Below, in pieces: positions 1 through 9,257 of a DNA stretch of 20,650 bases (position 1 is its first letter; each line of letters begins with the position of its first letter). Origin of the DNA: Irineochytrium annulatum (Eukaryota > Chytridiomycota > Chytridiomycetes > Chytridiales > Chytridiaceae); NCBI GenBank assembly GCA_027600665.1, contig JADGJL010000458.1, positions 1 to 20,650 on the forward strand, given 5' to 3'. Under the pieces are notes generated by a model. That model did not search any database and was not told the DNA's origin. It saw only the letters and a list, made by a program, of their open reading frames with translations. The position numbers and the translations under genes are program-made.

Positions 1-539
1 GGGCGGGGTCGATTGTTTACCTCGAGGTCTCTGCGTCGGTTGAAAGATCGTGCAGAGCCGCCCGACTCTGTGGCCCCTCCTGTCAAGCTACGGATCTACG
101 TCCCTTTTCGAGATATGACGCGATCGTCGGCACATTCTTTATGGTAAAAAACGTGGCTGCCCGCGTAAATCTGCGAGGCGGACTGCGAGACCCTTTGATG
201 GAGTCATTGTGATTTGACATCAAGGAAGAGACCCCCAAGTCCATGACGGCACACTGGACAGGCGCGTCGTGGAGGTGTCGCTACATCTTCTCTGAGGCCT
301 CGGTATGGTGTGTTGTGTCGTATATTTTTTTATAGACGCGAATACGGAGCTGACGCCAATTCCCGTCCGGACCAAGTGTGTTTCTTAAGCACCGCCGCCT
401 CCATTTCTGCATTCTTCTTGTTGTTCCAGTTTAATAAATACAAGCTTCACTCAGCATCTCACAGTTCAAATATCAGGTTTGAGAGAGCGTTGGCTCAACA
501 ACATTAAGAGTTGTAAGCCGAATCAGACTCGTTTGCCCG

Positions 540-545
540 AATAAA
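540..545 (+). terminator. Candidate poly(A) signal, plus strand
   Basis: An AATAAA hexamer stands in non-coding sequence, about 33 bases before an AATAAA on the opposite strand. It would serve a gene entering from the left, but no such gene is visible. Confidence 0.3.
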
Positions 546-577
546 TGTTGCTTGCAAAGAACTCTGTGTTCTTCGCC

Positions 578-583
578 TTTATT
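578..583 (-). terminator. Candidate poly(A) signal of the glucoamylase gene
   Basis: AATAAA on the minus strand lies about 265 bases after the glucoamylase stop codon. It is the first clear canonical hexamer I see on that strand downstream of the gene. Confidence 0.35.
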
Positions 584-846
584 GTTCACCTTTTTTTTTT
601 TTTACAAAGTTTAAGGTTGATACAAAGAATACAATTCACACGATGAGGTGGTGGGAGGGTTTAGCCACGAGACAAGACGAAGAGGTGACTATATCAAAGT
701 GGTGACAACGCCAAATAGCAGCAATGATACAGCGGACAGCCCATTCTGTAAGAGAAACGCGCCACCAGAAAAGGGAAAAAAAAAACTTTACAACAAAATA
801 GGGTCATTGCCCTCTATTTACCTCGTTTACCAATCCCGCTTTGGAA

Positions 847-2835
847 TCAAGCACGCGCAGTCCGCCTCCTCTTGGTGATATTGTTGTTCGGCTGCCCTCC
901 ATTGACGACCGCCATCATGTTCTGTCGAGCGAGACCGGCGGAGATCAAGCTGGCGTAGCTCCACGTCAGATCGTTGACACCCGTAAGCATGCCCGAAGTC
1001 CTCGAGAACTGCTCGTTGAGCTGGTACCCAGCCCCGGCGTGCGTCTTGACGGTCCTGGCGTACGAGTCCGCAAGCGACTGCAGGCTGCCGACGATGTTCT
1101 TGAACTGGGTGCTGCCGGCGTCATAGGTGGTTCCCGAGGTGAGGCCCGAGACGGCGAGGCCGGCGGGGCGGGCGCCGGAGAAGAACGGGAGGTTCAGGGA
1201 CGAGACGGTAACCTTGCCGGCCTGGAGGTAGGCGGTCGCGGTCTTGTAGTAGAGCTCGCTGTGTGCGATCAATATAGATAGGAACATTAATTCTTCTTAC
1301 CTGTATGCGAGCGTCGCGAGGAACCAAGGGTTGGCGATGCCGCCGTTCGTGGTGTGCTCGGAGCCGTCGTAAACATCACCGATGTAGCGGCCAATAGCGT
1401 AGGAGAGGGGCAGGCCGGAGCCGTCGACGAGGGAACCCTGGTTGATGGGGTACTCAGTCTTGAACTGGTTGGCAAGGACGTAGACAGTGTTGAGGATGCG
1501 GTCGTCGGTCGGGGAGAGGACGCCATCGGCCATGGCATTGTGGATCGCGCCGAGCGGGATTGCGGCGTCGAGACCCTGGTCCGAGTTGCCACGGCCGACG
1601 AGGTTCGTGTTGGGGAAGTAAAAGGAGTCCATCATGCCGTCGATGGCGGACGCGGCGGCAGCCCACGCCTTGCTGTTGGCCGTATCGCCGAGGGAGGCCG
1701 CGAAGACCGCACCCTCGTGAAGAGCACGACGCTGGGCACCGAGGGTCCAGAAGTAAATGCCGCGGCGCTCCTCCCAAAGATCGCACCCCTGCGCGTTCTG
1801 GTAGTTGGCGGGCTGGGCGACGTAGTTTAGGTCCGTGACGACGACACCTTTCGTGCCGTTGTACATATCGAGGACGCGGGACATGTCGCCGGTCTTGGCG
1901 AGGTAGGCGTTGGCAAAGCGCATAAAGGAGGACGCCCGCAGCGCAGGGCCGTCGTTCTGAGGCCTGCACCAGCTGCCAGTGAAGTCTTGGCCGTTGACTT
2001 CGATCTTCGGCTCGCCCAAGCCGGTAAGGAGGGGCACGCGTTGAATACCGTAAGTGAAAGTTTGGTAGTCGGAGAAGAGGCTCGGGGCGGAGGAGTCGCT
2101 GCCGCTGATGTACAGGTCGTTGATGGTGATCATGACGAGGGAAGAGTCACGAATCCAGTGCTAATGAACAGGATAGTTTAGCAACTACCGGAGGACAACA
2201 GTGGTATAAAAATGACAGCGATACGAACATAGAAGTAGTTGTTGATGGTATTGCTTTGCGGGGCAGCAATGACGACACCGGCGTTGGTGTTGGCTGCGTG
2301 AATATTCGCCTTGAGTTTCTGTTGAACAGGTACAGTTGTAGTATTTTAGGGGGAATGGCAGAAAGAGGATCAAGAAAATTCTCAGCATGATGGTACTTAC
2401 GGTCACGGCGGCCGGGAAGGCCGAACTGAACCACGATGTGATGTCGGCTTGCGGGCCGAGCGACGGCGGCGGAGTCTTCGTGACGGGGTAGTTGCAGTTC
2501 ACCCCGCATCCGTTGTCATAGTATTTGTTGCCAGCCACATCGTACTCGACGTAGAATTGCGTGATCCCTTTCGAGTCGATCGGGCAGCTGAACGTCCAGG
2601 TCTCGTATCCGTTGCTGGCAGGGCCCGAGCTGTAGTGGGCGCTGCAGGAGCCGGGCCAGCCTCCCGCGGGAGTGTCGTAAATTACGTAGATCACCTTCGT
2701 ATACGCGACATTCTGGACGTTGATCGTGCCCGCCAGGGTGGAGCCGTCGAATGTGAATCCTACGACGTTAACTTGGGTTGACGCAGCGGCCGAGGCGACC
2801 AGCACTGTGATGGCAGCGAGAGTGCTAAGAAGCAT
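847..2835 (-). CDS. Secreted glucoamylase, CBM21 starch-binding domain plus GH15 catalytic domain
   Basis: Glucan 1,4-alpha-glucosidase releases glucose from the non-reducing ends of starch outside the cell. The exons on the minus strand are 2835-2401, 2318-2229, 2160-1301 and 1258-847, all with GT-AG introns (82, 68 and 42 bp), giving 598 residues, close to the roughly 600 of Rhizopus-type enzymes. Residues 1-19 form a hydrophobic signal peptide ending in ASAAAS. Residues about 20-125 match CBM21, with the FYVEYDVAGNKYYDN signature. The GH15 part starts near residue 146 with NYFYHWIRDSSL across the second intron, followed by GLGEPKIEVNG and RPQNDGPALRA. CDLWEE supplies the general acid (Glu305 by comparison with fungal enzymes). 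LNEQF before DLTWSYA supplies the general base (Glu544). The gene ends in a short basic tail. The ATG chosen is the one that opens the signal peptide. Domain assignment is firm; intron ends are inferred but restore conserved motifs exactly. Confidence 0.92.
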
Positions 2836-2924
2836 GTTGTCGCGTTAACAACAGGAAGCGCGACGCGTTGTTGAAAGATATGAGGACTTGTAAAGGAGGT
2901 TGTGCTGCCGCTCAAGGACGAGGA

Positions 2925-2934
2925 GAATTTAAGG
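2925..2934 (-). promoter_or_regulatory. Weak TATA-like element of the glucoamylase gene
   Basis: The minus strand reads CCTTAAATTC about 90 bases before the glucoamylase ATG. Position is reasonable for a core promoter, but the match is poor. Confidence 0.25.
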
Positions 2935-3440
2935 AGCACGCCCGCACGGCGCGGATGCGATGCATGTGCATCATGACCGGTGAAGCTTGGAACATGGGGC
3001 GGGCTGTCCTCGAGACCTGCAGTCTTCCACTGTGCGAGCCGGGCTTTCGCATTCTGCTCTGCAACCGGGCAATCTCCGAATAATCAACGCCGCGCTGCCA
3101 CATTGGAATCTCACCAGCGGCCGTGGGCTCATTTTGGCTCGTTTTTCGTAGATCACATGAGCTTGTAAGGCATGGCGGCTTGACCATCAAACGCCTTGTT
3201 AATCAAAGCAGCTGCGTTGTAACCTGCCGTGGACGACTTACCTCCGTGCACAGTGTTTACTGTTCTCTGCAGACGACGCGAGCGGGGGAAAGCCCGCAGT
3301 CGCCGTCGCGCTAACGCGCCTGCTATGTATTATTATTTATTCTTTTTACTCGGCTCGCGTGTGATGTTCTAAGGCCATTGAGGTCTGCTTGCTGATAAAA
3401 ACACCTCGAATGAGGCGCCCTTAATTCGGGCTGTCGGTCA

Positions 3441-3561
3441 CGAATGTCCGGTTTGACTTTCAGGATAAGGCCAGTTCCGACGGAATAGAGCCGACTCCCG
3501 CAATGACGAATGTCGGATTTCGCCTTTCTTACACCCTGACTAAGCAAAGGCGCGCGAATGT
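3441..3561 (+). repeat. Three CGAATGT copies upstream of the MDR gene
   Basis: CGAATGT occurs at 3441-3447, 3507-3513 and 3555-3561. The first two are part of a longer similarity (ACGAATGTC followed by two variable bases and TTT). All three lie on the same strand, just upstream of the TATA box at 3580, so they are candidates for a regulator binding site. No known factor is claimed. Confidence 0.4.
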
Positions 3562-3579
3562 AGGACTAGCCGGGCTAAC

Positions 3580-3587
3580 TATAAAAA
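3580..3587 (+). promoter_or_regulatory. TATA box of the MDR oxidoreductase gene
   Basis: TATAAAAA lies 108 bases upstream of the proposed ATG at 3688 and is the only strong TATA match in this intergenic region. Confidence 0.55.
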
Positions 3588-3687
3588 TCCCGTATTTCCG
3601 CGACCTTATCATCTGTCAAGCTTGAATTCGTCCTCCGATCCCATCTCTCTCCTCCCCGATCTGCTGCGTAAACCGCCCTCATCAGCA

Positions 3688-4890
3688 ATGGCCAACCTCC
3701 CCACCACCATGGACGCCGTCGTGGTCACGAAGTACGGCGGCCCCGAGGTCCTCGAGTTTAAGCAGGACCATCCCGCGCCGAAGCTGGACTCGCCCGCGGA
3801 CGACGAGTCTGTGATCGTGGAGATCAAGGCCGCCGGTGTTAACCCAGGTAAAGGGCTGTTTGCGATTGCTATGATCAGACGATGGAGGTGCTGCGTGATG
3901 AGGATGCCTTTCTAACAGCCTGACCCGCTTTGCAGTCGACTACAAGCTCCGCGCCGGCTCGGTCTCGATGGTCATGGGCCTCAAGTTCCCCGCGATCTTG
4001 GGCATCGACTACGCCGGCAAGGTCGTCGCCGTCGGCCCCAAGGTGACGTCCGTGGCCGTCGGGGACGAAGTGTACGGGAAGACCGCGAAGGTTGGGAGCT
4101 CGGGCACATACGCCAAGTACGTCAAGCTGTCGTCCAAGACCGATTTGGTCCTCAAGCGTCCCTCGACCGTCACGCCGGAGCAGGCCGCCGGCGTCGGTGT
4201 CGTTGCGCTGACGGCGTACGTCGGTCTTGTGACGTATGAGGGCATCTCGCTGGCGGACAAGCCCGGGGAGAAGAGCGTGCTCGTCATCGGCGCTTCGGGA
4301 GGTGTTGGCATTTTCGCGGTGCAGATTGCGAAGAAGCTGGGCGCGAAGGTGACGGCCGTGGCGTCGGAGAAGAACAAGGCGTTCGTCATGGGCCTCGGCG
4401 CGGATGTGTTTATCGACTACAGGTCGGCGCCTTTGAAGGACCAGCTGACAAAGGAGGGCGAGTTCGATGTTGTGTATGACACCGTCGGTCAGGATGAAGG
4501 CGCTTGTGAGTAAAAGATATATTCTGCTTGCTCCATGCTTTCTGATCACTAACTTATCTTTTCTTCCTCTTAGACTGGACGCTCGCAACACACATCCTTA
4601 AGCCCAAGGGACTCTTCGTAACCTCTGCCGGCCAGCACAAGGGTAACATTACGCTGGGCGTCGTCGCAGGCATTATTGGGTCGGGTATCTACCGAAGCTG
4701 GAGCAACTCGCGCAAGCATAAGTTTGTCTCGGCCCTGCCCATCGACCAGTTCACCAACCTCGAGAAGTGGATTGCCGACGGCAGCTTGAAGTGCATCACT
4801 AACCACACTTTCCCCCTTAAGGAGGCGAAGGCGGCCCACGAGTTGTCCGAGACGGGGAGGACCGTGGGGAAGATTGTCCTCTTGCCCTAA
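3688..4890 (+). CDS. Zinc-free MDR-family NAD(P)H-dependent oxidoreductase (quinone-oxidoreductase-like)
   Basis: This is a medium-chain dehydrogenase/reductase of the quinone oxidoreductase / enone reductase branch, probably a cytosolic enzyme reducing C=C or quinone substrates with NADPH. Exons 3688-3847, 3936-4505 and 4574-4890 join to 348 residues, the normal length. The GroES-like N-terminal half shows YGGPEVLEF, then AGVNPVDYKLRAG restored across intron 1, then GIDYAGKVVAVG. The Rossmann half carries the nucleotide-binding GASGGVG near residues 172-178, followed by AVQIAKKLGAKV. Intron 2 restores EGAYWTLATHILKPKG. The Cys/His ligands of zinc-binding alcohol dehydrogenases are absent, which favours the zinc-free group. 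The C-terminal part (GIIGSGIYRSW) resembles fungal and plant quinone-oxidoreductase homologues. The ATG at 3688 has purine context and precedes the usual start of the family; ATG 3709 is a weaker alternative. The exact substrate cannot be read from sequence. Confidence 0.9.
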
Positions 4891-5883
4891 ATAAGTAGAT
4901 TCCTTTTTTCTTTCCGCCGTTCGTCGTACCCACAATTACACCATAACTATCTTACGTCAGTATGTCGTCTGCCTCTGCAGCTTCGTTTGAACGGACACTA
5001 TCTGGCTCTTTGACCGCCTTTTTCCTTGCTAATTACCGCTTTGCGTTTTTGGAGACTTTCTTGTTGTATAGAGCATTTGTATGTTTTGAATGTTACCTTC
5101 GCTGAAATCGCATTTTCAAAGTTGTGCAATATGATGTTGCAGTTTTACGAGAAATCCTGTCACTGTACTGAAGAGATTTGTATTGATATTGGATCCTTCA
5201 TTTCGACAAAGTGCAAAAGCATTGTTTACTAATAGTAATACAGATTGTGGTCTGATACGTCTGTATTTTCAACAAGTACATGCGATCGAAGGACCGGAAA
5301 CGTCGCCAGTATTGAAACAAACCCTTCCTGTCGCGCGCATCACCTTAGCACGACGATCAAGGCTGCTGCTCCTTCCAGTGGCTTGTCATACTGCCATGCA
5401 AAGATGGTGAGAAGTTGTTGTCACTCTCGCTATGCCACTGTCAAACACAATCGTTATGTTTTAAATATCCTCAACTTGTCAATGTCGCTGTATCGTTCTG
5501 CAATCAAAAGCAATGGTTTTTGACAAGGTTTGCATGCTCCATCCTTGTTGTTCCCAGCTCCCGCGGAACCATCTCGCGTCGAATCCTGCGCGGCCACGCG
5601 GTGGAACCGTCGCTTACGGTAGCCGGCGCGACGCGCGTGCCTCTTTCCACCGCGACCTTCGCCGTGCTCGGGCTCAGTGCAACTGCTCGCCGACGGCATA
5701 AGGCGGCTTCCGGCGTGGACGACATCCACTTTGGGAGAATGATTTTGTTGGGTTTTTTGACAGAGCTTTCAGCAAACACGTCCCTTGAATATATCACTTC
5801 AGCTCGGCCTCGATCAATTCCTCGTCGTCCCAGTTCCTTCTCTCTTTCTCGGTCACCCATCTCCACTCCCCCGACCCCCCACG
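4891..5883. other. Intergenic region between MDR gene and the kinase fusion gene
   Basis: I see no gene in these 990 bases. The left half (about 4980-5530) is clearly more AT-rich than the flanks and would hold the MDR 3' UTR. The right half is GC-rich up to about 5720 and then becomes a pyrimidine-rich leader ending at the ATG at 5884. Open frames here are short and without recognisable motifs. Confidence 0.55.
5788..5796 (+). promoter_or_regulatory. TATA-like element of the kinase fusion gene
   Basis: AATATATCA lies about 90 bases upstream of the ATG at 5884, a spacing similar to that of the TATA box of the preceding gene. It is a moderate match only. Confidence 0.35.
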
Positions 5884-8678
5884 ATGGCCGCCGCCTGCAT
5901 CGACACCGTCGCCCTCGCCCTCGATCTCGACGCGGACCTGCATCCCACAGAGGCCGCGGACTCGAAGCTGCCAACAACTCAGGTCAAGCAGAGGGAGGCC
6001 GAGGCCCACAGGCCTGAGTTGAAGGGTGTTGGCAAGTCAGACTGCTCCGTCAAGATCGTCAGCATCGCTCAAGCCGAGAAGGAGATTCCGTTGAACATCC
6101 TAGATGATGGCACCCACGGTAAGCTTCGTTCTAAGTATGAGGGGGGCATGCTATGCATGGCTTGATGTTCTAGCGCGCGCGGGCATGATTGCATGCTGGG
6201 ATTGCAACAAAACCGCTACGTGGATTCAAACACCTTTCAAGCGTACTAAACCACCCGCTTAGGCCGTTCCAGTGAGGTCTTGCAGGAGATCTTTGCCCAC
6301 GCCTGCTCCGCGAACCACGGTCACCCCGGAGGCTCTTTTACGCTCGCCGGCTCCCGCGCCGTCAAAGCCCAGAAAGCTATGTGTCGCCCTCCTCTGGCTC
6401 GTCGCGAGTCCCAGCGCAGTCTTCAAGGCTCCCGCAACATCAGCCAGGTCATGTCCTCCAAGCAGCACATCACAAACTCGACCGTCCGCCGCCTGACCTC
6501 GGGCATGTGGGCCGTCCGCAAGCAGGCCTTTAGCGGCGGCAAACAGGACGGATCCAGACTCCTTAAGCAGATCAGGAAGCAGATCCTCTTCTCGGCCACG
6601 TGCAGGACCGTCAAGATGAACGCTACCGTCACTACGCCGGAGATCTACGGCATCAAGGTCCCTGAGCAGGGCGTCAAGGAGGGGACTATAACGGTCGACA
6701 TGGAGTACATCCCTTACCAGGACGTCAGGCACATCATCGGGGAGGAAGACGTCACCGTGCACAAGTGGCTCGTCGACTCCGCCATCGCGCTAGTGGACCA
6801 TGAGCTCACGACGAGCGAGCTTGTCAAGCTCGGCACGATCCTGCCAGAGTTTGACTCGAAGGCGCAATCGATCAAGAAGGCCGTTCTGAAGTGCCCATTG
6901 ATGGACGAGAGGGAGTCAAAGGCCTTCACCGACGAGCTGGACTGGATGATGGCGCGTTTCAATGCCATGGGGGACCTCGAGGTGCCGGTTGGCGACTGCC
7001 ACGGAGACCTGACCTTCCAAAACATGCTCGTGGACCCGGTCCATCGCGAGCTCTGCGTCTTTGATTTCCTCGACTGCTTCGTCGTAAGTATCTACGTCGT
7101 GCGCGGTTAGGATTTCTTACAAAATACACCCCATCATGCAGGAATCCCCTCTCCAGGACCTTGCTAAGCTCCTCCAGGACTGCCGCCACCTCTGGTTCTT
7201 CACCCAGGTCGACGTCCCCGAGGATAAGCGCGCCCGCGCCGTCGCCACCCTCGCCTTCTTCTACGATCGCATCGACCACGCCTACGAGTCCTACTCCTTC
7301 TGGGACGCCGTACCATTGTTCGAGTACTTCTGTCTTGCCCGCATCCTTCCTTACATGACGATCGAGAAAGAGAAGAAGTGCATCCTACAGGGCCTCACGA
7401 GGATCGTGGACGGGCTGAAGAAGGCGGATACGACGGCCGCGGCGGGTGCTGTACCGCCGGGTGTGTTGGAGAGGGGCGACAGTGGGGTCGCGGTAGTTGG
7501 GCAGCAGCAGCAACCAGCTGGACATGTTGCTGAGGAGACGACGACCGTCATCGTACCGGCCGTTGGGCCCGATATGGCGACTGTGTACCCCGACGGGAAG
7601 ATTAAGCTTCTGACCCTGAACGTGAGTAGCTAAATTTTTTGGTCTTTCCATCGCTGAAGCTTGATTACTAACTACATATCGTTTACAGCCCAACGGCCGT
7701 CCCTTAATCGTGGATTGCATCCACAGTCTCTCCTGCGACAAGGCGTCCCGCATCATCGTCGCCGTGCGCCGTTCCCTCATCCTCGACCACCTCCCCACTG
7801 AGGCTGCCTTCGAGCAGCTCTTCGACATTCTCCGCCCCGAGAAGCGATCCCGCCTCCATTTCCACTACTCTAACCACCAGACCCACGACACGGTTGAGAC
7901 TGTCTGCAACGCCATCCGCGAGAAGAATGTTCAAGGCCCGATCTTCATCAAGGACGCCGACAACGACTTCTCCCACCCCGTTGAGGCCGGGAACTATGTC
8001 ACCTTCCTGAACATCGTCAGGGAGGAGTCCAGCGACGCCCCCGTCACGACCGGTGACAAGGCCGGCACGTCGCTCCTGCCGGAGAGGGAGTTGAGGCCGG
8101 AGCTTATCGACGCGACCCGGAAGAGCTACGTTAGCTTCTCGTACGACAACATCGTCTCCAACATCGCCATGAAGTCCTTCATCTCCTCCCAGTTCTGCTG
8201 CGGCGGCTGGTCCTTCCTCGACGCCTCGACCTTCGTCAGCGGCGCCTCCAAGCTCCGCGGCCTCCTCGGCGGCGTCCACCTTGGCGGCGACGTCGCCACC
8301 CAGAGCGCGAACCTGAAGCTCCGCGTCATGGACGTGATGTGGCAGCTCATGTGCGAGGGCCACCTCTTCTTCGGAGCGAAGGTGAACGAATACGACGACT
8401 GGGGGTCAGTGGCGGCGTGGACGGCCTACAAGGACACCTTCGAGACGCACTGGATCGACCTCGAGAGGTTGGTTGGCCTTATCACCAAACCGGAGGCCAA
8501 GGGCATCCTTGAGGATATCCTTGACAAGCGGAGGAGAACGGTCGTCATCTTTTACACCAACAAGCCCGGGTGGTACCTGGATGAGGTCAGGGCCACGTGC
8601 GAGAGCATTCACGCGGGGAGTGGTTCGCAGCTCCAGATGGTACACTCGGTCGTCTCGCCCGGTATCAGGAACCAGTGA
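5884..8678 (+). CDS. Fusion protein: APH/choline-kinase-like kinase, sugar-nucleotidyltransferase-like domain and HAD-like remnant
   Basis: Exons 5884-6118, 6263-7083, 7142-7621 and 7689-8678 join to 841 residues. Residues 1 to about 80 are a polar leader. The kinase-like part follows, with VRKQ and QIRKQ in the N-lobe, MEYIPYQDV, the catalytic loop HGDLTFQN (His325, Asp327, Asn332) and the metal-binding FDFLD (Asp346), completed across intron 2 as FVESPLQDLAKLLQD. After a Gln-rich linker (QQQQP), TTVIVPAVG near residue 486 starts a nucleotidyltransferase-like fold, with NGRPLIVDCIHSL, the acidic loop KDADND (Asp601, Asp603), RKSYVSF and FCCGGWSFLD. DDWGS (748-752) leads to a HAD-like tail with WIDLER (767-772) and YTNKP (801-805). 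Bacterial capsule-type proteins combine these activities to phosphorylate a small molecule and attach a nucleotide. Substrate is unknown. The kinase motifs look intact; the transferase loop and HAD motif I look degraded. Family calls rest on motifs recalled, not on a search. Splice sites are good (GTAAG, GTAAGT, GTGAGT donors). Confidence 0.78.
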
Positions 8679-9257
8679 AAGGGGCACGAGCCGTTCCATA
8701 TTTATGTTCATCAATTCACGTATTTAATATCTGAGTTCGCTTTTCCGGTTCGCTTCCGGTTATCGCTTTCCTTCGCATTCCCTTTTTCGCGCGGAACGAA
8801 CAATTCAATTCCACAATCCCGGTGTAGCAACTTTTGACCATTAGATGGCGCGAACTAGATAAGAAAACCCGCACTTACCGACTGTTCAATGCAACCGAGT
8901 CATCGCCCTTGTTAAAAGCGCAATGAGAATTCCGTCACCTTCTCCTCAACCTATCCACTTTACACTTTTGCATCAACCGGATACATCCCGCTTCTGATAT
9001 GCTCTCTCAATTTGTTGCTTTCCGGTTCACATGCGCTTCGATATAGATCGGCCGTGAGCTAATAGCCTCCTCTATTTTTTAATCAATATAATATATTTCA
9101 CCGCCAGATGTTGCAACTTAAACTAATCTCAAGTACTTGGAGAAGGATGACCGCCTTATCACCCGCTTTATGAACATTGAATGACCAACGCATGTGCTTT
9201 CTTAAATAACAAAAGGCGCTTTATTTAAACCGTATTCAACGTGTGTACATCTGCCCT
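8679..9257. other. Convergent 3' intergenic region
   Basis: The kinase fusion gene and the LtrA-like gene end on either side of this stretch. It is more AT-rich than the genes, contains no credible open frame, and carries the candidate minus-strand poly(A) signal at 9220-9225. Confidence 0.6.
9220..9225 (-). terminator. Candidate poly(A) signal of the LtrA-like gene
   Basis: AATAAA on the minus strand begins 33 bases after the stop codon at 9258. Position and sequence are typical, though close to the stop. Confidence 0.5.

Larger units (their letters stand above)
1..846. other. Left flank without a recognisable gene; probable 3' end of an off-window plus-strand gene
   Basis: No frame gives a protein I recognise. 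Frame 3 is open from the left edge to a stop near 212 and frame 1 to a stop near 147, so a last exon entering from the left is possible but not supported by any motif. AATAAA occurs on the plus strand near 433 and at 540-545. TTTATT (AATAAA on the minus strand) lies at 578-583, as expected for two converging transcripts. A T-run lies at about 590-603 and an A-run at about 777-785. The right part is the likely 3' UTR of the minus-strand glucoamylase gene. Confidence 0.4.
2836..3687. other. Divergent intergenic region between glucoamylase and MDR oxidoreductase genes
   Basis: I find no coding sequence here. The two flanking genes are transcribed away from each other, so both promoters must lie inside. 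It holds a weak TTAAAT element on the glucoamylase side, a small inverted repeat (GATGCA-TG-TGCATC, 2959-2972), three copies of CGAATGT and a good TATA box on the oxidoreductase side. Confidence 0.6.

Noticed and set aside
5415..6017. 200-codon plus-strand open frame before and across the start of the kinase fusion gene
   Set aside because: It overlaps exon 1 of the kinase gene in another frame and its sequence is Arg/Ser-rich without motifs, as expected for a shadow frame.
7704..8363. 219-codon minus-strand open frame opposite the nucleotidyltransferase part
   Set aside because: It is antisense to a coding frame with conserved motifs; GC-rich third positions commonly open the opposite strand.
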